A stretch of 22,939 nucleotides of DNA from positions 1 to 22,939 of the IMG/VR virus record IMGVR_UViG_3300005731_000265. One strand, written 5' to 3'. Position numbers and translations under genes: made by a program. A model generated the notes under the pieces. It searched no databases and had not been told where the DNA came from. It saw only the letters and a program-made list of their open reading frames with translations. Positions 16,401 through 22,618 of the stretch are shown piece after piece (the first letter of the stretch is position 1; each line of letters opens with the position of its first letter). Origin of the DNA: a virus.

Positions 16401-17077
16401 ATGCGACATTGTCGTCCGTCGCTGACCTGGCGGTGCTGAACGGCGCGAATGCTATGCTGATCGAGACGCCGTCTGGCGAATGGGAAGTGTTCCAGTTCGC
16501 GAACGCGACGCTTGAGGGTGACGGCACATACACGCTGTCTCGGATGCTGCGCGGACAGTTGGGAACAGAACCTTACATGGGAGATCCGACACCAGCAGGC
16601 GCCCGTGTGATCATCTACGACAGTCAACGCTTCACCAGCATCGAAGGCACCGCGGCGAACCTCGGTCTTGACGTAGCGTTGCGGTACGGACCGTCTGGTG
16701 TGCTTTTGTCCGACGGGCGCTACGTTGACGAGACGGTTGTACCGCGCGGCGTGGCGTTCCGACCCTATGCGCCAACCGACCTTAACCAGTACTTTTCCGG
16801 TGTTGACATCGTCCTTGAATGGAAGCGACGCACACGTTACGACGGCGACACGTGGGATGTCGTCGAGGTGCCTCTGAATGAGGAATATGAGCGCTATGAG
16901 ATCGACATTCTGGATGGTGCGACAGTGGTGCGCACAATTCAGGTAGACGATGCAACAACTTACACCTATACTGAGGCCGATCAAATCACTGACTTCGGGT
17001 CAGCGCAGACATCGGTAGATTGGGTCGTGTATCAAATGAGCGCGACATTTGGCAGAGGATCACCCGCAAATGGCTGA
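13418..17077 (+). CDS. TIM-barrel tail hub and host-recognition protein, GTA gp15-like
   Basis: This 1219-residue protein, the largest in the window, matches the GTA gp15 family (GTA TIM-barrel-like plus phage tail hub domains). Residues 1-40 are hydrophobic and Ala/Gly-rich. The region to about 210 holds the family N-domain (GARISEAQITSSAEGSPI). A TIM barrel spans about 255-650, with VVSWFGDD, LRVMFYPFML, VGSEMVGL (E433), YASDWSEYD, FIGIDWYLPL and KPIWLTEFGCG (E568). Beta-rich hub domains and a fibronectin-like C-terminal part (about 1120-1190) follow. It should form the central tip of the tail, as lambda gpJ does, and contact the host surface. The two Glu residues sit where glycoside hydrolases of this fold keep catalytic residues; activity is unproven. 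A GGGAG ribosome-binding site lies at 13406-13410. Confidence 0.92.
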   Translation: MATLLIAAGASAGVSAGVTSVIASTAISVGLGLVKAALTPDQIVKRNGARISEAQITSSAEGSPIDELAGRARIGGEMIWATSFKETVVTTTDSQGGKGGPKLVTETTEYLYSTSFAIALCKSDGDTIIGRVWADGKLLDLSNFTYRFYDGSQSQLPDPKIEAVEGVGTVSAYRGVAYIVFEDMPLADFGNRIPQINVEVNRSTSTESPAAMENSLQAVNIIPGAGEFVYGVESYHSDDDEGNSLPENTTGSSGNTDFVASLDRLADIVPGVTSASLVVSWFGDDTDATVCTVRPKVDNTTKNVKPSAWRVSDRVRSNAELVSDYDGSPAFGGTPSDQTVREAVAEMKERGLRVMFYPFMLMDTTGYPWRGEVAGDPTNFLGTAAPGDFASWNGTQIAYTGPNEWSHRRFILHYARLLEDLLDSGDAFLVGSEMVGLSAAQASWGTGLATLMTDVRTILDAGVNVSYASDWSEYDEANLAPVWSSADFIGIDWYLPLTDWRTSSDETYTRQHFIDGVTGGEYWDYYYASEADRENNVRTPITSPEYRQKDIGYWRDNNVSGKPIWLTEFGCGAVDKGGNQPNVFPDEKTGAGLPYFSDGSRNDTVQRLYIEALLEYFGDNTSIVDPANMFVWTWDARPFPAFPSNLTKWSDGVNWETGHWITGRVGGASVAETVLELCLQMGVDESSVDVTGLATITTRIRGMHVTDVTSARATLENLMATYLFDAYEDGPTLVFIDRQNSTEVTIGEDHLIDEDDSSPYALTRKKDTDLPDRVKVDFVDELRSFNAASVDGHTVTGFSQRIQQFTSICVLGTDYARSLADTLVHEQWTARNGIEFSVPFSVEDTGDVYLGVLKPGTNFTMFGRRYRIIELIYSDAMEVRAVGYNANVYLPVDHASIDADIDSVAAYGSPLVTFMDIPLRDADEPNQWSPRIAARQNPWPGRVLFYREDGSGGHTLNTSADVEAVIGETTDDFAKGTPWVWDESDTVNVRLYDPDATLSSVADLAVLNGANAMLIETPSGEWEVFQFANATLEGDGTYTLSRMLRGQLGTEPYMGDPTPAGARVIIYDSQRFTSIEGTAANLGLDVALRYGPSGVLLSDGRYVDETVVPRGVAFRPYAPTDLNQYFSGVDIVLEWKRRTRYDGDTWDVVEVPLNEEYERYEIDILDGATVVRTIQVDDATTYTYTEADQITDFGSAQTSVDWVVYQMSATFGRGSPANG

Positions 17078-17903
17078 CACGAACAAACTCGGGATGCCGC
17101 TCATTGCAGCGGATCAGGCGCAAAAACATGTCACGCACAATGACGCGCTTCAACGGATCGACCAGCTGGTTCAGCAAACCGTGATCAACCGCACCACGAC
17201 AGCACCGCCCGGTAGCCCAAGCGAAGGTCACGCGTACGTTATCGCGTCGCCGGCGACAGGTGATTGGGTCGGTCGCGAGAACCAGATCGCGGCATGGATC
17301 ACGGGCGCGTGGTTCTATTTCACGCCCCGCGCTGGATGGGTTATCTGGGATGAGAGTGCCAATAAACATTTCGCGTATGTTAGTGGCGCATGGACCGACT
17401 ATGTCGCGTATGTGACCGGTGCTAAATTTGGGTGGGAGAACCATCAAGACGTCACTACAACAACGACACCTATCGCGTTGTCACTAGCGAACACATGGTA
17501 CGATATGACAAACGATGGGGCTGGTTCGTTCACGATACACACATCGCCGCCTCAAATTAGTGGCGTAGGGCCGTTGTGGGACACTGTGGCGCAAGAGTTA
17601 GACTTTTCGACACTTGATGTTTACGACGAGGTGCGTTTCCGGTTCGACGTAACTGTGACCACAACAGGCGCGAATCGTAACATTGACGCAAGATTGGCGT
17701 TCCTGCCAGGTTTCGTCGCAGAAAACGTCTTTATCGAACGAGCCTTTAAGACGGCAGGTGTGCATCAACTATTCATTGAGTTCAGCTTTGCAATGTTCAA
17801 CGCTGCGACACGGGACGGTCCCGCCAAGTTCCAAGTGCGTTCAGACGGTACAGGGGATTCGGTAGTGGTCAACGGATGGAAAATCAGCGTACATAAAGTG
17901 TGA
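17070..17903 (+). CDS. DUF2793 tail fibre or spike-associated protein
   Basis: The N-terminal half of this 277-residue protein matches DUF2793: TNKLGMPLIAADQAQKHV, HNDALQRIDQLV and TTAPPGSPSEGHAYVIA. It continues GDWVGRENQIAAW and a Trp-rich WFYFTPRAGWVIWDES. In alphaproteobacterial phages, GTAs and prophages this domain follows the tail hub gene and is thought to be part of a fibre or spike. The C-terminal half (about 130-277) is beta-rich with no recognised motif and may be a jelly-roll or carbohydrate-binding domain for the host surface. ATG 17070 lies within the last codons of the hub gene and has AGAGGA upstream; an in-frame TTG at 17049 is less likely. Confidence 0.8.
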   Translation: MADTNKLGMPLIAADQAQKHVTHNDALQRIDQLVQQTVINRTTTAPPGSPSEGHAYVIASPATGDWVGRENQIAAWITGAWFYFTPRAGWVIWDESANKHFAYVSGAWTDYVAYVTGAKFGWENHQDVTTTTTPIALSLANTWYDMTNDGAGSFTIHTSPPQISGVGPLWDTVAQELDFSTLDVYDEVRFRFDVTVTTTGANRNIDARLAFLPGFVAENVFIERAFKTAGVHQLFIEFSFAMFNAATRDGPAKFQVRSDGTGDSVVVNGWKISVHKV

Positions 17904-17915
17904 TTGGAGTCGGCC

Positions 17916-19064
17916 ATGACGCCGGAACAACGTGATGTGCTCGATATGAAAGAGCGGCAGGGTATGACGCGAAAACAGATCGCGTCGGAATTGGGTATCA
18001 GCGAGACTGCGGTGAAGCGCCGGTTGGAACGAGCTCGTACCGCCCGTGTCAGTAGTGACACCCGTCGCGAAAGCCTCGATCCGCATGTGGTGGACTATCT
18101 CAAGCGCGCCGGGTACAGCGACCTCAGCGGTGTGCATTCGGGATGGGTGCCGACACCAGCGGAGAACGAAGGTGGTAAGGAAGGTAACGTCTATTTCTAT
18201 CTCGGGAAAGACGAGCAGTACATCAAAGACCTCGGTGAAGCGATCAGCGACGCACTCGTCGACCACAAACCATTGAAGAAGATAAAGCGTCCGAAGGTCA
18301 CAGGTGAGGGGTATTGCAATTTCGTCCCGTTGGCTGATCTTCACCTTGGTGGCGAGTACGGCAATCCGGAATACGAGGCTGTGGTCACCGAAGTGATTGA
18401 CGACGTCGTATCGCGCTTGCCACCAGCTGAGAAGGCTGTGCTGGTTGAGCTAGGCGACCTGTTCGACGCAAACGACCATCTCGGCGTCACGCCCGCGAGC
18501 AAGAACAACTGCGACGTGATTCGGGAGAACCATCTCGCGACGACGCAACTCGCCGTGAAGATCATGAAACGGGCGATCTATCGTCTGGCGCAAACGCATC
18601 GCGAGGTCGAGGTCCATATGTGCCGCGGCAACCACGATGAGACAGCGTACATCAGTGTCATGGTTGCACTGGCCGAGCACTTCGAGCGCAGCGACCATGT
18701 GACCATTGTGGTCAGCGACGCCGACTATCGTGTTATTCCATGGGGCGAGTGCGCGGTGTTCCCGAACCACGGCGACAAGATCAAGTGGGGTGCGTTGAAA
18801 GACGTATGGGCTGATCAGTTCCCCGACGAGTGGGCAGCGGCAAAAATGCAACGCCTCATCTGGACCGCGCATTTCCACCATCGTCGCGCCGAAGAGATGA
18901 TCGGTGCCGAGGGTGAGCATTTCCGAACCACAGCGGCACCAAACAAATGGGCGCAACAGAAGGGTATGATCAGTCGTGGTGGGATGGTCGGCGTCACCCT
19001 GCACAAAGAGTGGGGCGAGACTGGACGCACCGTGTCGATGATGCGCCCGCGTCGAGTGGTTTAA
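17916..19064 (+). CDS. HTH-metallophosphoesterase fusion protein
   Basis: This 382-residue protein has an N-terminal helix-turn-helix (about 1-42; MTRKQIASELGISETAVKRR) of the sigma region 4/LuxR type. A linker follows, and then a calcineurin-like phosphoesterase domain. Metal-binding motifs are complete: D141 and H143 (LADLHLGG), GDLFD at 180-184, GNHD at 238-241, H285 (NHGDK) and H319/H321 (TAHFHH). Similar HTH-phosphoesterase proteins occur in other phages and the function is unsettled; nuclease or phosphatase activity is possible, and the HTH suggests DNA binding. It is the last rightward gene, after the tail genes, and meets the leftward operon. Start: ATG 17916 has GGAG 7 bases upstream; TTG 17904 is in frame but lacks support. 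Confidence 0.88.
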   Translation: MTPEQRDVLDMKERQGMTRKQIASELGISETAVKRRLERARTARVSSDTRRESLDPHVVDYLKRAGYSDLSGVHSGWVPTPAENEGGKEGNVYFYLGKDEQYIKDLGEAISDALVDHKPLKKIKRPKVTGEGYCNFVPLADLHLGGEYGNPEYEAVVTEVIDDVVSRLPPAEKAVLVELGDLFDANDHLGVTPASKNNCDVIRENHLATTQLAVKIMKRAIYRLAQTHREVEVHMCRGNHDETAYISVMVALAEHFERSDHVTIVVSDADYRVIPWGECAVFPNHGDKIKWGALKDVWADQFPDEWAAAKMQRLIWTAHFHHRRAEEMIGAEGEHFRTTAAPNKWAQQKGMISRGGMVGVTLHKEWGETGRTVSMMRPRRVV

Positions 19065-19095
19065 TCGAGACCGGGCATGTAGTCGAACCAATCGG

Positions 19096-19305
19096 TCAAC
19101 TGATCGATAGTCGTTCAATCTCACGATCAATATAGAAGCGTGCTTTTTTCAGGTCTTCGAGTGAGTCACCTTTGAGACCAGCACGCCACAGGTATTTCAT
19201 CGCATTCCCGCAGCAGAAATTCATATGCTCAGTCACCTGAATGCACTCGACACCTGACGGGTGCGATGTGTAATGTGGCGGGTGGTTCACCATATCTTCG
19301 CTCAT
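19096..19305 (-). CDS. DUF3310 protein
   Basis: This 69-residue protein matches DUF3310, a small family common in phages and often labelled a nucleotide kinase-like protein. Visible features are VNHPPHYTSHPSGVECIQV, the helix MNFCCGNAMKYLWRAGLKG and LEDLKKARFYIDREIERL. Biochemical function is not established. It is the last gene of the leftward operon and faces the HTH-phosphoesterase gene at a distance of 31 bases. The start at 19305 has a good AAAGGAG ribosome-binding site and overlaps the stop of the upstream zinc-ribbon gene (ATGA). A longer reading from 19323 would lie inside that gene and is not likely. Confidence 0.88.
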   Translation of the reverse strand: MSEDMVNHPPHYTSHPSGVECIQVTEHMNFCCGNAMKYLWRAGLKGDSLEDLKKARFYIDREIERLSIS

Positions 19306-19415
19306 TTCTCGTCTCCTTTGCATTCGGGCGCCGGCTCATCGACGTCCCATCGTTTCCCGCATTTGTGGCAGAAATACTCGTCGCCCTGACGCTGCGCTGT
19401 GTGCTTCTCACTCAT
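19302..19415 (-). CDS. Small zinc-ribbon-like protein
   Basis: This 37-residue protein has the core EYFCHKCGKRWDVDEPAPEC: a Cys pair (C16, C19), then a Trp and acidic stretch, and a further Cys at 32. This is a half zinc-ribbon pattern seen in very short phage proteins next to DUF3310 genes. Its start overlaps the stop of the gene before it (ATGA), and its own stop overlaps the DUF3310 start the same way, so it sits in a continuous translationally coupled chain. A GGGG run in the last codons of the upstream gene is 9-10 bases before the ATG. The coupling and the Cys pattern are the reasons for calling so short a gene. Function is unknown. Confidence 0.72.
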   Translation of the reverse strand: MSEKHTAQRQGDEYFCHKCGKRWDVDEPAPECKGDEK

Positions 19416-19696
19416 CGCGTCAACCCCGGCAAAGCAGGTCGCGTCGTCAACCCCGGCAGCGACGGTTTCGTGGCCGGAACCGGACGAGGTGCCGTCACCG
19501 TCTGCCCAACCTTTGACAATGCGTCACGCGCCGCGTCCTCGATCGTGTCGCCGTACCCGTACGCAAGGACGTCGTTGGACGGTCGACCCCAGATCGTGAA
19601 ATAGACGTTACCCTTGACGCTGGACGCCACACCAGATGCGAAGTACAGGGCGCGCTTGTCCTCAATCAGCTTGTTGATTTCCTGAAATACGTTCAT
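19412..19696 (-). CDS. Small hypothetical protein, paralogue of its upstream neighbour
   Basis: This 94-residue protein starts MNVFQEINKLIEDKR, continues with two strands (VYFTIWGRPSNDVLAYGYG) and a helix (DTIEDAARDALSKV), and ends in a Pro-rich tail with two copies of LPGLT (80-84 and 89-93). The core (V-x-x-T-I ... GYGDT ... DAA) matches the neighbouring gene at 19699-19911, so the two look like diverged duplicates. The core is about 45 residues of alpha/beta type. Function is unknown. The start at 19696 follows the neighbour's stop by two bases. A longer in-frame reading to 19834 would overlap the neighbour in another frame and has unnatural composition (Arg/Cys-rich), so it was rejected. 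Confidence 0.75.
   Translation of the reverse strand: MNVFQEINKLIEDKRALYFASGVASSVKGNVYFTIWGRPSNDVLAYGYGDTIEDAARDALSKVGQTVTAPRPVPATKPSLPGLTTRPALPGLTR
19419..19458. repeat. Short direct repeat encoding duplicated LPGL tail
   Basis: GTCAACCCCGGCA is found at 19419-19431 and 19446-19458, 27 bases apart. It encodes the two LPGLT units at the C-terminus of the 94-residue protein, suggesting a small in-frame duplication. Confidence 0.7.
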
Positions 19697-19698
19697 GA

Positions 19699-19911
19699 TC
19701 ACAGTCCTGGTAGTTGTGGGATGGGTGCCTCTTTCGGGAGTTGGTCGACAGCGTTGGCAAGAGCAGCGTCGGCGGTGTCGCCGTATCCCTGTATTGCAAC
19801 ACCACGAAAACCCTTGCGGTGGATTGTGCAACACACGCCACCGGCCGGTAAGATGCTGGTCGTGAACGTGACGTTGTAGCTGTCATCGCGCTTAAGGATG
19901 TCATCAATCAT
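19699..19911 (-). CDS. Small hypothetical protein, paralogue of its downstream neighbour
   Basis: This 70-residue protein starts MIDDILKRDDSYN, has strands VTFTTSIL and VCCTIHRKGFRGVAIQGYG, a helix after DTADAALANAVDQL, and ends PIPQLPGL. It shares the VxxTI...GYGDT core with the gene at 19412-19696. The start at 19911 has GAGGTAA just upstream and overlaps the end of the diphosphohydrolase gene by 8 bases. Its final Pro-Gly codons (CCAGGA) supply an AGGA sequence 8 bases before the next ATG. Function is unknown. It lies in the replication and nucleotide-metabolism operon and may be an accessory protein of it. Confidence 0.75.
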   Translation of the reverse strand: MIDDILKRDDSYNVTFTTSILPAGGVCCTIHRKGFRGVAIQGYGDTADAALANAVDQLPKEAPIPQLPGL

Positions 19912-20455
19912 GTTTACCTCGCACGTGCTCGATTGCTTTGTTCGGGTCAGCGGTGCGCCAGTCCGGCCAATCACGCAGTTCATTCTTACCGTGCTGTTTG
20001 GCGAGAATGCGGTATACCGCTTCACGTGCCACCTCGTCAGCCGTTGGTGTGTGTGGTACCATTGGTGACATCGTGGGTGGGTTCTCGAAATTGGCGCGAA
20101 CCGCCCGCGTCAAACCATCAAGCGCGAGGATCACCACGTCGACCCACTCATTGGCGCGGGCGTTGGGGGTGGTGGGTGCTGCCATTGACTGCTCATATTC
20201 CAGATCCATGCGCGCCTTGGTCAGACGCTTCATGTCGTTGAGGGCGGGCGTCGCGTCATGGTTGATCAGTGGCATGTCAGCAAAGTCCAAGAACTCAGCA
20301 ACAGCACCTTCGAGCTCAGTCGGTTTGGTCGGACCGGCAATCTCAACCAACTCTTTCTTGATGTGGTCAATCACACTATGCGTGCGCTCATCCGGGCCGA
20401 AGTTGCAACGGCTTACGGCCACCTGCCGGGCCAAGTATTGTACAAAATCAGTCAT
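19904..20455 (-). CDS. MazZ/DUF550-type dATP/dGTP diphosphohydrolase
   Basis: This 183-residue protein matches the dATP/dGTP diphosphohydrolase family (DUF550, including phage MazZ) of the MazG fold, which removes pyrophosphate from purine deoxynucleoside triphosphates. Signatures are FGPDERTHSVIDHIKKELVEI (residues 19-27 and 28-39, with E35 and E38), NEWVDVVILALDG (E103, D106) and the C-terminal KNELRDWPDWRTADPNKAIE. The acidic pairs that bind metal are present. About 60 residues (41-101) lie between the two catalytic helices, more than I expect for the family, so there is an insertion. ATG 20455 overlaps the polymerase stop (ATGA). In some phages MazZ works with PurZ to make 2-aminoadenine genomes, but no PurZ is seen in this window. 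Confidence 0.85.
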   Translation of the reverse strand: MTDFVQYLARQVAVSRCNFGPDERTHSVIDHIKKELVEIAGPTKPTELEGAVAEFLDFADMPLINHDATPALNDMKRLTKARMDLEYEQSMAAPTTPNARANEWVDVVILALDGLTRAVRANFENPPTMSPMVPHTPTADEVAREAVYRILAKQHGKNELRDWPDWRTADPNKAIEHVRGKHD

Positions 20456-22395
20456 ATCACCAGTTTCCTCGCTTCTTCGATGTAATAAAGCCAATTCACA
20501 TTGTCCCACCGGAACAACGACGCGTCGTTCACCACTGTGACCATCCAGCCGACGTCGATACCGGTGTCGGAATATTCCGTTGCGTTGCGTTTCACCATGC
20601 ACTTGTTCAGCGGCGCACCGTCGGTCGACACATAGTAGCGCGACGTGTTCTGGATCTGCTCGTCGCCGTGATAGAGATAGCACGGGTGCCTGTTCGCAGA
20701 TTTGTTGACCTTCACCGACAACATGAAGTCGAACGGGTCACGGTGGTTCATTATGAATTCTTCAACCGGAGTCCCGTGTACCATCGCCGCCTCGGCAGCT
20801 TTACGCACGACGAGCATACTGTGATCCTGGTGCCACTGACGCTCACGGGTGTACAGATTATCGAGCGGCGTCTCATAGGCGTACGCACCGATACGCTTGA
20901 TACCGCCGTCGGTTTTTTCCGCCAGGTACGAATTCACGTCACGAATATGCATCGCCTTGTAACGCACCGATTCGAGTTCGAGGCCGGTGTGTTTTTCCCA
21001 CGCAGCGCAGGTTTCTTTCATGTAATCGACGAGGTGTTTCCGTATTTTGACGGTCAAACCGTCCGTGTTGATCTGGACCATCTGAATGTCGCCTTGGTCG
21101 ACAAAGTCGTGCGTCCGTACCAACCACTCGGCCAACATGCACAGGTAAAGTTGCCCGTTCACCGTGATCGACATAGTGTATTGCGGATCGAAAAACGGCG
21201 AGTATTTACTGTTGCTGTCGCCGTACACACCGTTCAGCGCCAGTTTCAACATAGCGTTTTCCGCCGTACCCTTACCATGCTGTTTCCGCATGTCGTATAC
21301 GGTCTCGTACACGTCACAGAACGTTTCGCTGAGATGTGCGGGGAACCACCGGTTGCTGATCGCAAGGTTCGGGTAATACGACGCCACGTCCCAATCCCAG
21401 ATTTCCCACTCGTCATCTTCACGTACCGTCACGCCGTGTAACGATCCGTGGATCCCGCCGGTGCCGAAGTCGTACTTGAACCCGTCGATCGTGGCGGACA
21501 GATCGTTAAACACACCTTTGGTTTCGATGCCGCCCGGATGCGCGTCGCGCCCTGTCTTCGGACCGAGCCTCACACCTTCCAGATACGTCTTCACGCGCTG
21601 AAACTCTGGGTGGTTGAACGTCACGCGCGGCGAGATGACGTCACGCAGCGCGACGTGGTCTCGGTGTGTCTGCAAGCGCTCTTTACGGCCGTTCGGGCGG
21701 TGATAGCACGGCACACCCTGTCTCTCCAATTCACGCTCGAAGAACTTCTTGCCGATCTTCGTGTCGTTCATGTTCAACACGTCACCCATGTCGGGGTATT
21801 TCTCGGCGAGCTCGTCACGGAACCGGATTTGATCGAGCGACGCGACATAGAAACGAAACGTCTCCGACACGTCGTGGCACATGTAGGCGATAATCTCGTC
21901 TTTCTGTTCCGATGTGGTTGGTTGGTCGGGCGGGTATGGCAGGTCGACGACGCTGTTCGATCGCATGTTGATTTCGAGTTTCTTCAACGATGTGCTGCGC
22001 GACATGTTGTCGAAGTGATGGATTTTGTAAAGATCACCCTGTGTGACTATCCGGTCGGACGGCCACAGGTTGTGTGCGAAGCGGTCATGACTGGTGATAA
22101 TCGCCGTGCCTTTGTCGTGCGCCGTCTGCGCATAGAACCCGCGCCCGTTGTCCCACTGCATCAGGTGTTGCATGACCGGCCAGTCGAAGCCCTCGTTGTT
22201 GTAGCCGAACAAACGCGCGCCGGCGTCACGCAGCTGGTACAGAAACGCGATCATCTCGACGGACTGGTTACGCCGATCTGACACCTCGAAGATGTAACGC
22301 GTTCGTGTCGCAGCGTGTGTCAGATCGACACAGAACAGGTCGAGGTACGTTTCGATGTCGTAAATCCAATCGGTGTGCGGGATGTCGTGTTTCAT
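20452..22395 (-). CDS. Family B DNA polymerase with 3'-5' exonuclease domain
   Basis: This 647-residue replicative polymerase has complete exonuclease motifs: exo I D13/E15 (YDIETY), exo II NNEGFD (66-71) and exo III YMCHD (171-175). Polymerase motifs follow: GGIHG (313-317), motif A DVASYYP (336-342), motif B KLALNGVYG (384-392) and motif C INTDGL (442-447). In motif C the first Asp of the usual DTD is Asn (N443), while the second, metal-binding D445 is kept. The short distances between motifs A, B and C leave no room for the TPR1 and TPR2 insertions of phi29-type enzymes, so protein priming is unlikely (inference). The start at 22395 overlaps the upstream stop (ATGA). It is the main replication gene of the leftward operon. 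Confidence 0.93.
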   Translation of the reverse strand: MKHDIPHTDWIYDIETYLDLFCVDLTHAATRTRYIFEVSDRRNQSVEMIAFLYQLRDAGARLFGYNNEGFDWPVMQHLMQWDNGRGFYAQTAHDKGTAIITSHDRFAHNLWPSDRIVTQGDLYKIHHFDNMSRSTSLKKLEINMRSNSVVDLPYPPDQPTTSEQKDEIIAYMCHDVSETFRFYVASLDQIRFRDELAEKYPDMGDVLNMNDTKIGKKFFERELERQGVPCYHRPNGRKERLQTHRDHVALRDVISPRVTFNHPEFQRVKTYLEGVRLGPKTGRDAHPGGIETKGVFNDLSATIDGFKYDFGTGGIHGSLHGVTVREDDEWEIWDWDVASYYPNLAISNRWFPAHLSETFCDVYETVYDMRKQHGKGTAENAMLKLALNGVYGDSNSKYSPFFDPQYTMSITVNGQLYLCMLAEWLVRTHDFVDQGDIQMVQINTDGLTVKIRKHLVDYMKETCAAWEKHTGLELESVRYKAMHIRDVNSYLAEKTDGGIKRIGAYAYETPLDNLYTRERQWHQDHSMLVVRKAAEAAMVHGTPVEEFIMNHRDPFDFMLSVKVNKSANRHPCYLYHGDEQIQNTSRYYVSTDGAPLNKCMVKRNATEYSDTGIDVGWMVTVVNDASLFRWDNVNWLYYIEEARKLVI

Positions 22396-22595
22396 ACCAT
22401 CTCCGGTACTTGGTCGCAGGTGTATGGCACAAACGCGTCATGTCCCCACAGTGATGTTGATTCGACGAACGCCATCGTCCCGCGTATCGCACCGTCGCGA
22501 CACTGTTCTTCGTTCACGTGTAGGATCGATGCGGGTTCGCACATCATGTCGCCGTTCGGCAGGATCACGCAAAATGAGATAGTCAAGAGCCACAT
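22392..22595 (-). CDS. Small hypothetical protein with hydrophobic N-terminus
   Basis: This 67-residue protein starts MWLLTISFCVILPNGDMMCE and has further cysteines at 37 and 61. The first 13 residues are hydrophobic but too short to be a clear signal peptide or membrane span. A good ribosome-binding site (TAGGAG) precedes the ATG. Its stop overlaps the polymerase start (ATGA), so the two are probably co-translated. Small phage proteins with a similar hydrophobic start, then LPxG and spaced cysteines, are common, but the function is unknown. A longer in-frame reading to 22850 runs through the Pro/Ala-rich gene in another frame and has an Arg/His-rich composition, so it was rejected. Confidence 0.72.
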   Translation of the reverse strand: MWLLTISFCVILPNGDMMCEPASILHVNEEQCRDGAIRGTMAFVESTSLWGHDAFVPYTCDQVPEMV

Positions 22596-22618
22596 GGTTT
22601 TTCTCCTACGATGGGTGG

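Noticed and set aside
16172-16984. 270-codon minus-strand frame opposite the tail hub gene
   Set aside because: Antisense to a well-supported gene, with no recognised motif and no neighbouring minus-strand genes.
19229-19411. 60-codon minus-strand frame overlapping the DUF3310 and zinc-ribbon genes
   Set aside because: Its frame conflicts with two coupled genes that have recognisable content; its own product has no pattern.
19419-19458. Short repeats as a CRISPR-like array or attachment site
   Set aside because: Only two 13-base copies within a coding tail; the period is a whole number of codons, so it is a protein repeat.
19904-20455. Idea that the phage has a 2-aminoadenine (Z) genome because of the MazZ-like gene
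   Set aside because: No PurZ, DatZ or related genes are seen in the window, and DUF550 enzymes also occur in ordinary phages; kept only as a test.
20668-22281. Two long plus-strand frames (257 and 277 codons) opposite the DNA polymerase
   Set aside because: The polymerase motifs on the minus strand are complete. The plus frames have Arg/Val/His-rich composition and no domain.
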